Below are positions 46,801 to 55,482 of a DNA stretch of 62,012 nt, piece after piece. A program made the position numbers and the translations under genes. The notes below the pieces were generated by a model that was given only the letters and a program-made list of their open reading frames with translations, had not been told where the DNA came from and ran no database searches. This DNA comes from a bacterium. GTDB taxonomy: Bacteria; Ratteibacteria; UBA8468; B48-G9; DSTR01. The stretch is taken from NCBI GenBank assembly GCA_029551285.1, contig JAKPFT010000021.1:1-62012 (forward strand), read 5' to 3'. Every line of letters starts with the position of its first letter. The stretch's first letter is position 1.

Positions 46801-46986
46801 AGTAACCTTGGCGCAAGCAGTCGCATCATCCCTGACTGGGCAGCCATCGGCGGCTGGGGACAGGTTGAAGAATGGCTGCCAGGATACGCCGAAAGAGTGC
46901 CGAAGAAAGCACCGAGGGTGAAGGAGAGCCCTTTCTATCCAGAACCCGGCCTGGACTGGGACCCGGACGCCCACGTCGCTTTTTAG
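43879..46986 (+). CDS. GH2-like glycoside hydrolase, secreted
   Basis: 1035 aa with signal peptide (MKAKGLAVILFGLSLSGITS). An Ig-like N-terminal part leads to WTEKGNIYVNGKKVFLLGGN, where the GH2/GH35-type TIM barrel starts. GNHPSLIGYAISSPEPVY fits the acid/base strand (usually NE; here SPE), and VEPFFPQEFALVRLG fits a nucleophile strand. The last about 500 residues include ThuA/GATase-like folds (VVVLEQLNRYVC, AGGSLLTYFETPEQAAKL). GGGGG precedes the ATG. It is followed 25 bp later by a GATase1-like gene. Confidence 0.75.
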   Translation: MKAKGLAVILFGLSLSGITSSAELVLKSNPLVVPSFRQQKLEVFLQIENKSQQPVVLTVQPLITDFKTNQPVPGLTPVSLTVAAGYNGEISFSLPASNLKPWSHWDPQLYYLDLLLKPGGSPELKAERVRFGYREVWTEKGNIYVNGKKVFLLGGNHAGRRNETEMKFAKLAGFNADTIPDDLSSRVNQTVLDLADRYGHYLVWSWAPVNADSRGWLYAHGNHPSLIGYAISSPEPVYMLGPHGHPMGIGAVIPEQDKDKPPIQLIRRLNQIDPGRIYGYYVVGLGGNFRSLMWDLGWGVPVQSQEEWLSYWSKNREKVEPFFPQEFALVRLGANMVRMDRKFGGSAIVEQMARYAGEEAYRRFDPETMAESYAPDAKQVWTKRGFQNEPNSTFFYMVKDYLYTRVFPAWRVAGFAGALLHVDGHPQNLVLDGQVSPLAKTLAKISAELYFFLGGPENDYVCKGHIFYAGETINKSAILVNDSPGDVTVAVSWWLQDEKGKTFCFRTEKLSVPQGKTGFLPITFQAPEVKEKTELKLMASWKEPTGQEHQAEPLLLRVYPRENFVWREGEIAVVDATGATLKILQEMKIPAVSLTRDKAEQNLSLLKRVRLLVVGRQSYPLAVQIINPEAMMSALREGLNVVVLEQLNRYVCGLKLENTGSREVFIRAKDSPLFAGLDNHDFSNWRGESTLLPAYPSFDSESLWWYASYSYQGQMNAWRQRRAWHWSNKGTVATFCFEKPQQGNFRVLADAGFDLLYAAAVEFSVGRGRLLLSQLDLTDRYGKDPVATRWFQRLLSEYTSLKSGVRTPVGVLSEPSLKVMEDFGLETSEGLNTAVAYLSADDLKKLSHQQVNSVKQFVTAGGSLLTYFETPEQAAKLPVKLKYEPRKIFNPDLPEHPVFSGLGRSEVFLREPHQMQAITGAEDTRVVSSSSGLAAVCQAGKGLVVILQVPPDKGKSTPEGWSRPKVRRLYATVLSNLGASSRIIPDWAAIGGWGQVEEWLPGYAERVPKKAPRVKESPFYPEPGLDWDPDAHVAF

Positions 46987-47011
46987 GGCAAACACACAAA
47001 AGGGGGAAGAA

Positions 47012-47680
47012 GTGATACTTTACATCTTCACCGACACCTACCAGCGCTATCAGGAAGCCACCGGTGTAATCACCGTGCGCAATCGTCTGGAAGAACTGGC
47101 GCAAGATGCCTGCCTGATACTTCACTATTCCCGGGTAAGCCTAAAAACTATCAAAAGGATTCAGCCCTGGGCCATTTGCCACAGCGGTAGCGCCACCCTT
47201 TTTGAGGAGTACGATGTCTTGAAAAACTCGGCCTACCGTCAGGTGGTAAGAACTTGCTGTGTGCCCCAGATTGGTTTCTGTGGAGGTCATCAGGTCATCG
47301 CTAAATTTTTCGGTAGCAGTTTGGGTCCCATCAGGAAACTGCGGCCAACTGAGCCTGACCTTTCCTCTTACCGACCGGGTTACTTCAAAGAGTGGGGCTT
47401 CTGGCCGGTAACGGTTGTGAGGAGAGACCCCTTATTCGCAGGCTGCCCCCGCACCTTCAGAGTGCCCCAGGCTCACTTCTGCGAAGTGAAAAAGTTAGGA
47501 GCAGAACTGGTGTTGTTAGCTTCCTCTAAAGATTGCCGGGTCCAGGCCTTCCGTCATCGCACCAGACCTATCTATGGAACTCAGTTTCATCCGGAAAATG
47601 CTAATGAGGCCTACCCGCACGGAACTCAAATCCTGCGCAATTTCTTTCATCTGGCCAGGGAAAAGGTGGGCTTTTGGTAG
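47012..47680 (+). CDS. Class I glutamine amidotransferase-like protein
   Basis: 222 aa. GATase1 fold: PQIGFCGGHQVIAKFFG contains the nucleophile elbow with Cys90, and YGTQFHPENANEAYPHG holds the His-Glu of the triad. Sequence between the Cys and His is unusual, so the acceptor pathway is not clear. GTG start with GGGGGAAGAA upstream. The TAG stop falls on the edge of repeat copy C (GGTAG then TGTCAAAAAA). The carbohydrate-gene neighbourhood may point to cell-envelope or glycan work. Confidence 0.8.
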   Translation: MILYIFTDTYQRYQEATGVITVRNRLEELAQDACLILHYSRVSLKTIKRIQPWAICHSGSATLFEEYDVLKNSAYRQVVRTCCVPQIGFCGGHQVIAKFFGSSLGPIRKLRPTEPDLSSYRPGYFKEWGFWPVTVVRRDPLFAGCPRTFRVPQAHFCEVKKLGAELVLLASSKDCRVQAFRHRTRPIYGTQFHPENANEAYPHGTQILRNFFHLAREKVGFW

Positions 47681-47944
47681 TGTCAAAAAAGGTACAAAAG
47701 AAGAATGAAAAGAAAGGGAACAAACTGGCTCACTCAAAGTGCTTCGGCACAGACAAGGACTACGCCGAAATCGGTAGCTCGGCGAACTCGCTCGCCATCT
47801 GGCGAGCTCAGACACCGCCGAGTAAGGTATTGCGTCCCGGATGGAATTGCCCGGGCCGCTTACCGAACGCTGCCGCTTTTCGTCTTGTCTTGTATCTGTG
47901 CCTTCGCAACTGGTTCGCCAGCTGTCCCCTTCCTTTTTTGACAC
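47680..47944. repeat. Structured dispersed element, copy C (inverted relative to A, D, E)
   Basis: About 265 bp between GTGTCAAAAAAGG (47680) and CCTTTTTTGACAC (ends 47944). Complement arms GGGAACAAACTGGC and GCCAGCTGTCCCC pair at the base, and GGCACAG/CTGTGCC pairs next. The variable hairpin is GCTCGCC-ATCT-GGCGAGC at 47790-47807; CGCCGA/TCGGCG forms another stem. It fills the 341-bp gap before the UroD-family gene, reading in that gene's direction; no protein gene is supported inside. Confidence 0.9.
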
Positions 47945-48021
47945 AGTGGAGGGGGAAGAAGGGAGATAACACTTGCAAGTTAAAGTCTTCGGCAGAACCG
48001 ACCGGGTACTGGAGAAAAAAG

Positions 48022-49089
48022 ATGAATGAGCGGGAAAGATTCTTAGCCTGTTTGAATTATCAAAATTTTGACAGGGCGCCGTTGCGTCACTTTGGCGCCT
48101 GGCCGGAGACAGTAGAGCGCTGGAAAAAAGAAGGTTATGACCCGGAAAAACCTCCGTTTACTCTTGACCGCTGGGACTGGTATGGCAACTGGTTTTTCCC
48201 GCAGCCTCCCTTTACCCGTACAGTGGTGGAACAAACGGAAAAAACCATTCTCTATGTCAACCATGAAGGTATCCTGCTGAGAGAAAGAAAAGACCAGCCG
48301 CGTTCTTCCATGCCCCAGTTTGTCCGCTTTCCGGTGGAAACCAGGCAGGATTTCCGCAGATTCTGGAAGGAAAGGATGCAGCCAGATCTGACCAGCCGCA
48401 TCGGGCCCGACTGGAAGGAGAAACTGTCGGCTTACCGTCACAGAACAGTTCCGCTTCTCATTGTGGCTGACCGCTGGGGAGGTTTTTTTGGGCCCCTGCG
48501 CAACCTGTTAGGTCTGGAAAAACTCTGCCTACTTTTTTACGATGACCCGGCTTTTCTGGAAGAAATGATGGAGGCAGAAGTCCAGTTCATTGTTGAAATA
48601 ACGGACCAGGTCTTAGCATATACCGATATTGATGTTTTCGGTTTCTGGGAGGATATGGCTTACCGGTCAGGTCCACTGCTGGGACCGGCTCTGACCAGGA
48701 AGTATCTGCTGCCCCGCTACCGTCAGGTGGTGGAGCACCTCAGGAGAAAAGGAGTAAAGTTTTTCTGCCTTGACAGTGACGGGGATATCTCCAGCCTGAT
48801 TCCGGTGTGGCTGGATGCTGGCATCAACATTCTTTATCCCTTTGAAGTCCAGGCCGGAATGGACGTGGTCAGCGTCAGGAAGAAATACGGGAAAAACTTA
48901 AGGATGTGGTTTGGCCTGGACAAACGCGCGGCTATCCACGGCAAGAAAGCGATTGAGGCCGAGATGGCCCGGGTGGCCCCGCTGGTCAGGGAAGGCGGCT
49001 ATATTCCCGGACCGGACCATTCCTTCCCGCCGGATGTCTCCTACGCTAATTTCTGTTTTTTCATGGAAGCCCTGGAAAAAATTCTGTAG
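48022..49089 (+). CDS. Uroporphyrinogen decarboxylase (UroD)-family protein
   Basis: 355 aa. The family's start NERERFLACLNYQNFDRAPL and the barrel motifs GFWEDMAYRSGPLLGP, LDSDGDISSLIPVWLDAGIN and GLDKRAAIHG place it in the MtaA/CmuA-like branch. Many of these serve as methyltransferases or have unknown roles in anaerobes rather than in haem synthesis. The frame stays open through copy C, but GGAG (48011-48014) before the ATG at 48022 and the family N-terminus fix the start. No corrinoid protein is adjacent. Confidence 0.88.
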   Translation: MNERERFLACLNYQNFDRAPLRHFGAWPETVERWKKEGYDPEKPPFTLDRWDWYGNWFFPQPPFTRTVVEQTEKTILYVNHEGILLRERKDQPRSSMPQFVRFPVETRQDFRRFWKERMQPDLTSRIGPDWKEKLSAYRHRTVPLLIVADRWGGFFGPLRNLLGLEKLCLLFYDDPAFLEEMMEAEVQFIVEITDQVLAYTDIDVFGFWEDMAYRSGPLLGPALTRKYLLPRYRQVVEHLRRKGVKFFCLDSDGDISSLIPVWLDAGINILYPFEVQAGMDVVSVRKKYGKNLRMWFGLDKRAAIHGKKAIEAEMARVAPLVREGGYIPGPDHSFPPDVSYANFCFFMEALEKIL

Positions 49090-49161
49090 CGGTTCTCAGT
49101 GTTTCTCCTTCTTGCCAGTTTTTATCTTCAGGGGTTAAACTCTTTTTAACAGGGAGGCAGC

Positions 49162-49647
49162 ATGGAACTGATTGCGGTAACGATTGAGAAGCCGGAAAAC
49201 ATCAACTTTATCCTGGGCCAGACCCACTTCATCAAGTCAGTGGAAGACCTTCATGAGGCGCTGGTCAACGCCGTGGCGGGCATTAAGTTTGGACTGGCTT
49301 TCTGTGAGGCTTCCGGTCAGTGTCTGGTGCGCTACTCCGGGACAGAAGAGAGTTTGATTTCCCTGGCTCAGAAAAATGCTCTGGCCATCGGAGCAGGACA
49401 TGCTTTCATTATTTTCCTGGGCGAAGGTTTTTACCCGGTGAATGTGCTTAACGCGGTGAAGTCTGTGCCTGAGGTCTGCCGGATTTTCTGCGCCACGGCC
49501 AATCCCACCCAGGTGATTCTAACTCAAACAGAGCAGGGCCGGGCTATCCTGGGTGTGGTGGATGGATTTTCACCCAGAGGGATTGAGGACGAAAAGGGCA
49601 TCCTCTGGAGAAAGGAACTCCTGAGGAAAATTGGGTATAAACTTTAA
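49162..49647 (+). CDS. Adenosine-specific kinase family protein (PF04008)
   Basis: 161 aa. The whole protein matches this small family: VTIEKPENINFILGQTHFIK, GIKFGLAFCEASGQCLVR, AIGAGHAFIIFLGEGFYPVN, IFCATANPTQVILTQTEQGR and GVVDGFSPRGIED. Structures are known for archaeal and Thermotoga members, but the in vivo role is poorly defined. GGGAGGC precedes the ATG. Confidence 0.9.
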   Translation: MELIAVTIEKPENINFILGQTHFIKSVEDLHEALVNAVAGIKFGLAFCEASGQCLVRYSGTEESLISLAQKNALAIGAGHAFIIFLGEGFYPVNVLNAVKSVPEVCRIFCATANPTQVILTQTEQGRAILGVVDGFSPRGIEDEKGILWRKELLRKIGYKL

Positions 49648-49833
49648 CGGGAGAAAGTTGTCTCTTCTCCTCCATCCTCTTTTGCACTTTCCGGCTGGAG
49701 TAAGTATATCCGGGCATGGAGCAATGGACAGGCTGTTTTCAGGGTTTCTGGATGGGTTTGCGTTGAGGTCTCGGGGATAACAAAGGTGGCAAGGAAAGGT
49801 GTTACGGCGAAATTTCCGGGTTTACCGGGGGAT

Positions 49834-49862
49834 TTGACACAGTTTCCGTGGCAGACTATACT
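49834..49862 (+). promoter_or_regulatory. Strong promoter before the zinc-ribbon/rpsU genes
   Basis: TTGACA (49834-49839), 17-bp spacer, TATACT (49857-49862). Transcription should start near 49869, within two bases of the ATG at 49871, implying a leaderless message for the first gene. The rest of 49648-49833 shows nothing I can identify. Confidence 0.75.
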
Positions 49863-49870
49863 GTTTGGAA

Positions 49871-50071
49871 ATGACAGTCAGGAAGAAGACAGAAAAGGGG
49901 GCGAAGGAGAGCCGTCAGGCTGAAGAGAAAGGCCGCCCGGAAAGTCTTAAACCGACCGAGGTCAGGATTAACATCAGGTGCCGCCATTGTTTCATCGTGG
50001 ACGGATACACCAGACAGGAAGACAGGTGTCGTCATTGCGGAGCCAGACTTTTTCTGATTGACGAGGTTTAA
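49871..50071 (+). CDS. Small zinc-ribbon protein
   Basis: 66 aa. A charged Lys/Glu-rich N-terminus (MTVRKKTEKGAKESRQAEEK) and then a CxxC ... CxxC ribbon: CRHC (C37, C40) and CRHC (C53, C56), one zinc site. No ribosome-binding site precedes the ATG, which fits a leaderless start at the promoter above. It comes just before rpsU. The family is not recognised; a ribosome or RNA-related role is a guess from position. Confidence 0.65.
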   Translation: MTVRKKTEKGAKESRQAEEKGRPESLKPTEVRINIRCRHCFIVDGYTRQEDRCRHCGARLFLIDEV

Positions 50072-50136
50072 CGACTGCTCTCAGTTAGGAACCGGAAGAA
50101 GGCGGTTAACAGGCCCCGGAGAGGGGGTGAGTTTAT

Positions 50137-50307
50137 TTGGCCAGGAATGTGGAGTTTGAGAAAATCTTCAAACAATTCAAGCGGGAAGTAGAACGCGAAG
50201 GTATCATCAAGGAAATCAAAGCCAGGGAATTTTACGAGAAACCAAGTCAGTTGCGACGGCGGAAAAAGGTCAGAAAGTACCGGCCGCAAAGTCAATACTC
50301 TGTTTAA
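50137..50307 (+). CDS. rpsU: 30S ribosomal protein bS21
   Basis: 56 aa from a TTG start (50137) with AGGGGGTGA 6 nt upstream. The protein begins [20 protein letters not shown] and continues [20 protein letters not shown] and a basic [11 protein letters not shown] tail, the classic bS21 sequence (FKR-x-V-E-x-x-G-I ... EKPS-x-x-R-R). The Ser/Gln/Tyr end (QSQYSV) is unusual. The stop is 3 bp before the PfkB gene, so it is likely co-translated. Confidence 0.9.
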   Translation: MARNVEFEKIFKQFKREVEREGIIKEIKAREFYEKPSQLRRRKKVRKYRPQSQYSV

Positions 50308-50310
50308 CCC

Positions 50311-51285
50311 TTGGAAAACTCCTCCCGCGTTTTCACTGTTTCTCTCAACACCAGCCTTGACCGGACTTTTTGTCTGGATCGGCTCGTCTTCGGAGACATC
50401 AACCGTGTCAGAAACAGCCGGCTGGATGCTGGCGGAAAGGGACTGAATGTGGCCCGGATGTTGCATCTTCTAAATGACCGGGTCTGTGCTGTAGCCTGCC
50501 TGGGCGGACACAACGGTCTGCTTGTCCGGGCACTGGTCCGGGCCGAGGGTGTAGCCATTCGGATGATTAAGACTTCCGGTGAAACCCGCAACATCTTTAA
50601 TTTTATCGAAAAAACTACCGGTCGCGTGCTGAGAATTAATGAACCCGGACCGGCCTTTTCGGAAAAAGAGCGGCAGGCCCTTTTTCAATATCTCTCCCGG
50701 CTGAGGCTTCAGTCTGAAGATATGGTCGTTCTCTCCGGGAGCTTGCCTCCGGGTCTGCCAGTCGCCACCTACCGGGAGATCATCAACCTTCTTAAACCCA
50801 GAACTTCCTGGATTACCCTGGATGCTGACGGCATGGTCCTGAAAGAAGGGGTGAAGGCTGGACCGTGGCTCATCAAACCCAATCTCTGGGAATTGCAGCG
50901 TCTGCTCGGTCAGAAGGTCACCTCGCCGGCCGGACTTATCCGTCTCTGCCACGGCCTGCTCAACCGAAACGGGCTGAGGTTGATTTTGCTGACCCTGGGC
51001 AACCAGGGTGCGGTAGCGGTTTCGCCGGAGGAAACCGTCTGGGCCAGACCTCCCCGGATAAAACCGGTGAGTGAAATTGGCTGTGGTGATGCCTTTCTGG
51101 CCGGTTTCCTTCACGGGTGGAGACAGACGCAGTCGTTAAAAGAATCTTTGAAGTTAGCGGTAGCCTGTGGGACAGCCAAGGTTACCTGTGCCGGTACCAG
51201 TATGCCTTCCAGAAGGCAGGTCTTCGCCTTAAAGGACAGAGTGCGACTGCTTTCCCCGGACAGAATGAAATTCTCCCCGGGATGA
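50311..51285 (+). CDS. PfkB-family sugar kinase (1-phosphofructokinase/tagatose-6-phosphate kinase type)
   Basis: 324 aa. The N-terminus SLNTSLDRTFCLDRLVFGDI then LDAGGKGLNVARMLHLLN is the FruK/LacC pattern. KPNLWELQRLLG and SEIGCGDAFLAGFLHGW contain the anion hole and the catalytic base Asp260 (GCGD instead of GAGD). TTG start, 3 bp past rpsU. It phosphorylates a sugar phosphate; the exact sugar is not decided. Confidence 0.88.
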   Translation: MENSSRVFTVSLNTSLDRTFCLDRLVFGDINRVRNSRLDAGGKGLNVARMLHLLNDRVCAVACLGGHNGLLVRALVRAEGVAIRMIKTSGETRNIFNFIEKTTGRVLRINEPGPAFSEKERQALFQYLSRLRLQSEDMVVLSGSLPPGLPVATYREIINLLKPRTSWITLDADGMVLKEGVKAGPWLIKPNLWELQRLLGQKVTSPAGLIRLCHGLLNRNGLRLILLTLGNQGAVAVSPEETVWARPPRIKPVSEIGCGDAFLAGFLHGWRQTQSLKESLKLAVACGTAKVTCAGTSMPSRRQVFALKDRVRLLSPDRMKFSPG

Positions 51286-51357
51286 AAAGAGGTTGATTTT
51301 GCTGCCGGAGAGAAAAAATGGTAAGGAATTATAACCCAACGTCACAAGGAGGCAGAA

Positions 51358-52200
51358 ATGTTTTTCTCAGGAATTAGCGATGAAGCCGGACAGGCTATTG
51401 AGACGCAGATTAAGGCTCACCAGGAATTAGGCTGGGCTTATCTGGAAGTCAGGAATGTTGACGGAGAGAACCTGGCGCTGATGCCGGAGAAGAAGTTTGA
51501 GCAGGTTTATGAGAAGGTGACGGCCGCCGGGCTCAAGGTTTCCTGTTTTGCCGGCTGTATCGGCAACTGGGCCAAACAGATCTCCGGTGATTTTTCTTCA
51601 GACTTCAACGAACTGAAAACCGCTATCCCCAGAATGCACCGTTTTGGCACCAGGTATCTTCGCATCATGTCCTGGCCAAACGACACGGCGCAACCCTGGT
51701 CAGAGGCTGACTGGGCCAGAGAAGTTATCCGCCGGCTTAAAGTGCTGAGCAAGATGGCGGAAGATGGTGGGGTGGTTTTAGCCCATGAAAACTGCAGTGG
51801 CTGGGGGGGAGAGTCAGTGGAAAACTCTCTGCTCCTGGTGGAAGAAATCAACTCGCCAGCCTTCAAACTCCTTTACGATACCGGAAATGTTGTTCCCCAC
51901 GGTCAGGACCCCTGGGAATTTTACACCCGAACCAGACCCTACACGGTTTACGTGCACATTAAGGATTATCGCCGGGAAGGTGAAAAGTTTGTGGCCACTT
52001 TTCCCGGAGAAGGTCAGGGGATGCTCAGAGAGATACTGTCTGACCTGCTGGCTTCCGGTTACCAGGGAGCAATCTCCATTGAGCCCCACTTAGCCAGTGT
52101 GGTTCATGAAGGTAAGGTGGGTAAAGAAGAGGTTGCCTATCAGACCTATCTCACCTATGGCCGGAAGTTGATGAAACTGGTGGAAAGTATCAGGAAGTAG
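51358..52200 (+). CDS. Sugar phosphate isomerase/epimerase (xylose isomerase-like TIM barrel)
   Basis: 280 aa, PF01261-type barrel. Metal-site strands: VVLAHENCSGWGG, LLYDTGNVVPHGQDPW, YVHIKDYRREG and AISIEPHLAS supply the Glu, Asp, His and Glu ligands. Such enzymes epimerise keto-sugars or inositols. AAGGAGG precedes the ATG. It sits between the PfkB kinase and hsp20 and may feed sugars to the kinase. Confidence 0.88.
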   Translation: MFFSGISDEAGQAIETQIKAHQELGWAYLEVRNVDGENLALMPEKKFEQVYEKVTAAGLKVSCFAGCIGNWAKQISGDFSSDFNELKTAIPRMHRFGTRYLRIMSWPNDTAQPWSEADWAREVIRRLKVLSKMAEDGGVVLAHENCSGWGGESVENSLLLVEEINSPAFKLLYDTGNVVPHGQDPWEFYTRTRPYTVYVHIKDYRREGEKFVATFPGEGQGMLREILSDLLASGYQGAISIEPHLASVVHEGKVGKEEVAYQTYLTYGRKLMKLVESIRK

Positions 52201-52261
52201 CGAAACCTGTTTGCAACTCCAGCATCTAAATAAACGAAAACAAAAAAAGGAGGTGATGTCT

Positions 52262-52699
52262 ATGAAGATGGTCAAAGTGGATCCGTTCCGCGAGATCATG
52301 GATGTGCGGGACAGCTTCGACCGGTTCATTGACAACTTCCTTGGCCGGAACCTTGGCTGGGACCTGGCAGAGTGGCATCCGGCAGTAGATATTTACGAAG
52401 ATGATGACAACATTGTCCTTCGGGCCAGTATCCCTGGTGTCAAGAAAGAGGACATCAAGATTACCCTGACCGGGGATACAGTGACCCTCTCGGGCAAGAC
52501 GGAAGAGGCTAAAGAGGTTAAGAGGGACAACTACTACCGGAAGGAGATTCGCACAGGCGGTTTCACCAGAAGTTTTGCGCTGCCCTGCCCGGTTGACCGC
52601 GCTAAGGTATCTGCTGTTTACAAGGATGGAATTCTTGAGGTGACACTGCCCAAGGCCGAGGAAGCCAAAGCTAAGGAAGTACAGATTGCCGTCAAGTGA
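52262..52699 (+). CDS. Hsp20-family small heat shock protein
   Basis: 145 aa. Alpha-crystallin domain from about residue 40: PAVDIYEDDDNIVLRASIPG, KKEDIKITLTGDTVTLSGK, FTRSFALPCPVDRAKVSA and the closing YKDGILEVTLPKA. It holds unfolded proteins for refolding. AAGGAGG (52247-52253) best serves the ATG at 52262, not the one at 52256. It is convergent with clpB, a partner disaggregase, with a terminator in between. Confidence 0.93.
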   Translation: MKMVKVDPFREIMDVRDSFDRFIDNFLGRNLGWDLAEWHPAVDIYEDDDNIVLRASIPGVKKEDIKITLTGDTVTLSGKTEEAKEVKRDNYYRKEIRTGGFTRSFALPCPVDRAKVSAVYKDGILEVTLPKAEEAKAKEVQIAVK

Positions 52700-52723
52700 A
52701 CCCGACCTGATTTTCGCGGAAGA

Positions 52724-52756
52724 AGAGCGGGTTATAGCGGAGACCCGCTCTTTTTC
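52724..52756 (+). terminator. Intrinsic terminator after hsp20
   Basis: AGAGCGGG (52724-52731) pairs exactly with CCCGCTCT (52744-52751), 12-nt loop, followed by a T-run. It ends the + transcript before convergent clpB. Confidence 0.85.
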
Positions 52757-52807
52757 TTATGGAAAGGTACGGCAGATTGATGTTTGAATCCTGGCCAGTC
52801 CTGAGAT

Positions 52808-55381
52808 TTAACCCTCTTTTTCTATCTTCAGGTGGTTGTCAACGCTATCAATGAGGATAGTATCCCCTTCCCGGAATTCTCCGGCTAAGACCTTCAGGGC
52901 GACGGCATTTTCCACTTCCCGCTGAATGAGTCTTTTCAGCGGCCTGGCGCCGTAGTTCTGGTCGTACCCTTTTTCCGCCAGATATTTCCTCGCAGCCTCA
53001 GTCACCTTCAGATTTATTTTCCTTTCTTCCAGGCGGCGCCGCAGGTGCCCCAGTTGAATTTCCACGATTTTAACCAGGTCGTCTAATTTCAACTTGTGGA
53101 AAATGATAATCTCATCCACCCGGTTGAGAAACTCCGGTCTGAATTTGGCTCTCAACACTTCCAGAACCTTACTTTTCATCTCCTCCTCGTCCTTGAACAT
53201 CGTCAGATACTGACTGCCGACATTGGAAGTCATAATCACCACGGTGTTGCGAAAATCAACCGTTCGGCCCTGGCCGTCAGTCAGACGGCCGTCGTCCAGC
53301 AGTTGCAGGAGAACATTGAAGACATCCTGGTGCGCCTTTTCCACCTCATCCAGGAGAATCACGCTGTAAGGCCGACGCCGAACTTTTTCCGTCAGTTGTC
53401 CACCTTCCTCGTAGCCCACATATCCCGGCGGCGCGCCAATCAGTCTGGAGACAGAAAACTTTTCCATGTACTCGCTCATATCAATCCGCACTAAAGCATT
53501 CTCATCATCAAAGAGAAACTCAGCCAGCGCTTTAGCCAGTTCTGTCTTGCCCACGCCGGTTGGCCCTAAGAAAATGAAGGAGCCAATCGGACGGTTAGGG
53601 TCTGCCAGACCGGAACGGCTACGCCGGATACAGTTGGCGACCGCAGTAATAGCCTCGTTCTGTCCCACCACGCGGCGGCTGAGCCGTTCTTCCATGTGGA
53701 GAAGTTTCTGAATTTCTCCTTCCAGCATCCTGGAAACCGGAATCCCGGTCCATTTGGAAACGACCTCAGCAATATCTTCCTCGGTAACTTCTTCCTTCAG
53801 CAGACCGCCCTTCTTCTGAAGTTCCTTCAGTTTCCTGGTCTCCTGTTCTAACTCTCTGTTCAGGACGGTCAACCTTCCGTATTTATACTCGGCGGCTTTA
53901 TCCAGGGCTCCCTCCCGTTCCGCTTTTTCCATCAGGGTCCTGGTCGTCTCAATCTGCTCCTTAATCCGCCGGACTTTTTCCACCACCTCTTTTTCCGCCA
54001 GCCAGCGGGAACGAAGTTTCTCGGCTTCCTTTTTCAACCTTTCCAGTTCCTTCTCCAGACGCGTCAACTTTTCCTTTGTTTCCTCGCCGGTTTCTTTTTT
54101 CAAAGCCTGCCGTTCAATCTCAAGTTGTCTGAGGCGTCGTTCCACTTCGTCAAGCTCCACCGGCATGCTATCATTTTCCATCCTGATTTTGCTGGCGGCT
54201 TCGTCCACCAGATCAATGGCTTTGTCCGGCAAAAATCGGCCGGTGATGTACCGGTGGGAAAGGGTGGCCGCGGCCACAATGGCACTGTCGGTGATTCTGA
54301 CGCCGTGGTGAACTTCGTACCTCTCCTTCAGCCCGCGCAGGATGGAAATAGTGTCCTCCACACTGGGTTCCTTCACCAGAATCGGCTGAAAGCGTCTCTC
54401 TAAGGCCCGGTCTTTTTCCACGTACTTTCTATATTCATCCAGGGTGGTGGCACCGATACAGCGCAGGGTACCTCTGGCCAGGGAAGGTTTGAGCATATTG
54501 GAAGCGTCCACGGCTCCTTCTGCCGCGCCAGCGCCGACCAGTGTGTGGAGTTCATCAATAAACAGGATGATGCGGTCTTCCTCCTTTTCAATTTCACGCA
54601 GCAGGGCCTTGAGCCGGTCTTCAAACTCGCCCCGGAACTTTGTTCCGGCCACCAGAGCCCCTAAATCCAGACCCAGGATGCGTTTGTTTTTGAGGGGTTC
54701 AGGGACATCTCCGGAAACAATCCGGCGGGCCAGGCCTTCCACGATGGCTGTTTTACCCACTCCGGCTTCACCGATCAGTACCGGATTGTTCTTGGTTCTC
54801 CGGGAAAGGACCTGGATGACGCGACGGATTTCTTCATCACGGCCAATGACCGGGTCCAGTTTGCCCTTGGCAGCCAGGTCGGTAAAATCCCGGGTGTATT
54901 TTTCCAGTGCCCGGTACTTGGTCTCTGCTTCCCGGTCGGTAACCTTGCTTCCACCGCGGTTTTGCTGGATGAACTTCAGCAGACGCTCCCGGAAAAGGTC
55001 GTGGCGCTGCAGGATATCCCTGGCCGGCGAAGGAACCTGGCTTAGGCCCAACAGCAAATGTTCCACACTGATGTACTCATCGTCCATCTCTTTAGCTTCC
55101 TGCTGGGCTCGGGTCAGGACCTGCTGCAACGAGCCGCTCAGATACATCTGGCCAGCCCCGGTGACCCGGGGAAGTTTCTCCAGTTCTTTTTCTACTTCGC
55201 CAGCCAGGTCTTCTGGTTTCAACTGCGCCTGCTGGAGCAGGTCAGCGGTCAGTTCATCCTGCCGGAGAAGAGCCAGCAGAAGGTGCAACGTATCCACACT
55301 CTGGTGGTTTCTCTCCTGAGCCAGACTCTGGGCGGTCACCAGCGATTCCTGAGCCTTAACGGTGAGTTTTTCCCAGTTCAT
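52808..55381 (-). CDS. clpB: ATP-dependent chaperone ClpB
   Basis: 857 aa. Hsp100 disaggregase: N-domain ([20 protein letters not shown]), first AAA+ module with [17 protein letters not shown], a ClpB-type coiled-coil middle domain (about 400-520, [20 protein letters not shown] onward), and second AAA+ with [19 protein letters not shown] and the C-terminal [19 protein letters not shown]. Extracts protein from aggregates together with DnaK. GAGGTG precedes the ATG. The leader includes repeat copy D about 100 bp upstream; a TTGACA on the minus strand lies at 55444-55449. Confidence 0.97.
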   Translation of the reverse strand: MNWEKLTVKAQESLVTAQSLAQERNHQSVDTLHLLLALLRQDELTADLLQQAQLKPEDLAGEVEKELEKLPRVTGAGQMYLSGSLQQVLTRAQQEAKEMDDEYISVEHLLLGLSQVPSPARDILQRHDLFRERLLKFIQQNRGGSKVTDREAETKYRALEKYTRDFTDLAAKGKLDPVIGRDEEIRRVIQVLSRRTKNNPVLIGEAGVGKTAIVEGLARRIVSGDVPEPLKNKRILGLDLGALVAGTKFRGEFEDRLKALLREIEKEEDRIILFIDELHTLVGAGAAEGAVDASNMLKPSLARGTLRCIGATTLDEYRKYVEKDRALERRFQPILVKEPSVEDTISILRGLKERYEVHHGVRITDSAIVAAATLSHRYITGRFLPDKAIDLVDEAASKIRMENDSMPVELDEVERRLRQLEIERQALKKETGEETKEKLTRLEKELERLKKEAEKLRSRWLAEKEVVEKVRRIKEQIETTRTLMEKAEREGALDKAAEYKYGRLTVLNRELEQETRKLKELQKKGGLLKEEVTEEDIAEVVSKWTGIPVSRMLEGEIQKLLHMEERLSRRVVGQNEAITAVANCIRRSRSGLADPNRPIGSFIFLGPTGVGKTELAKALAEFLFDDENALVRIDMSEYMEKFSVSRLIGAPPGYVGYEEGGQLTEKVRRRPYSVILLDEVEKAHQDVFNVLLQLLDDGRLTDGQGRTVDFRNTVVIMTSNVGSQYLTMFKDEEEMKSKVLEVLRAKFRPEFLNRVDEIIIFHKLKLDDLVKIVEIQLGHLRRRLEERKINLKVTEAARKYLAEKGYDQNYGARPLKRLIQREVENAVALKVLAGEFREGDTILIDSVDNHLKIEKEG

Positions 55382-55482
55382 TTTTTCACCTCATTTTTTC
55401 CTTCTGGTTCCTTCAAAGAGTTTAATTAGTCTTTTCTTGTGTCTGTCAATGGCTTTGAGTGTCCTTATCTCCCTCACCCATA

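Noticed and set aside
47705-47941. A 78-codon frame starting MKRKGTNWLTQ that recurs in copies C, D and E of the element
   Set aside because: A one-base difference breaks it in copy A, changes between copies are mostly non-synonymous, and they follow stem pairing. The repeat structure explains the conservation better than protein coding.
49648-49833. tRNA or small RNA in the gap after the adenosine kinase-like gene
   Set aside because: No cloverleaf arms, GTTCGAAT-type loop or CCA end found by eye; nothing else clear.
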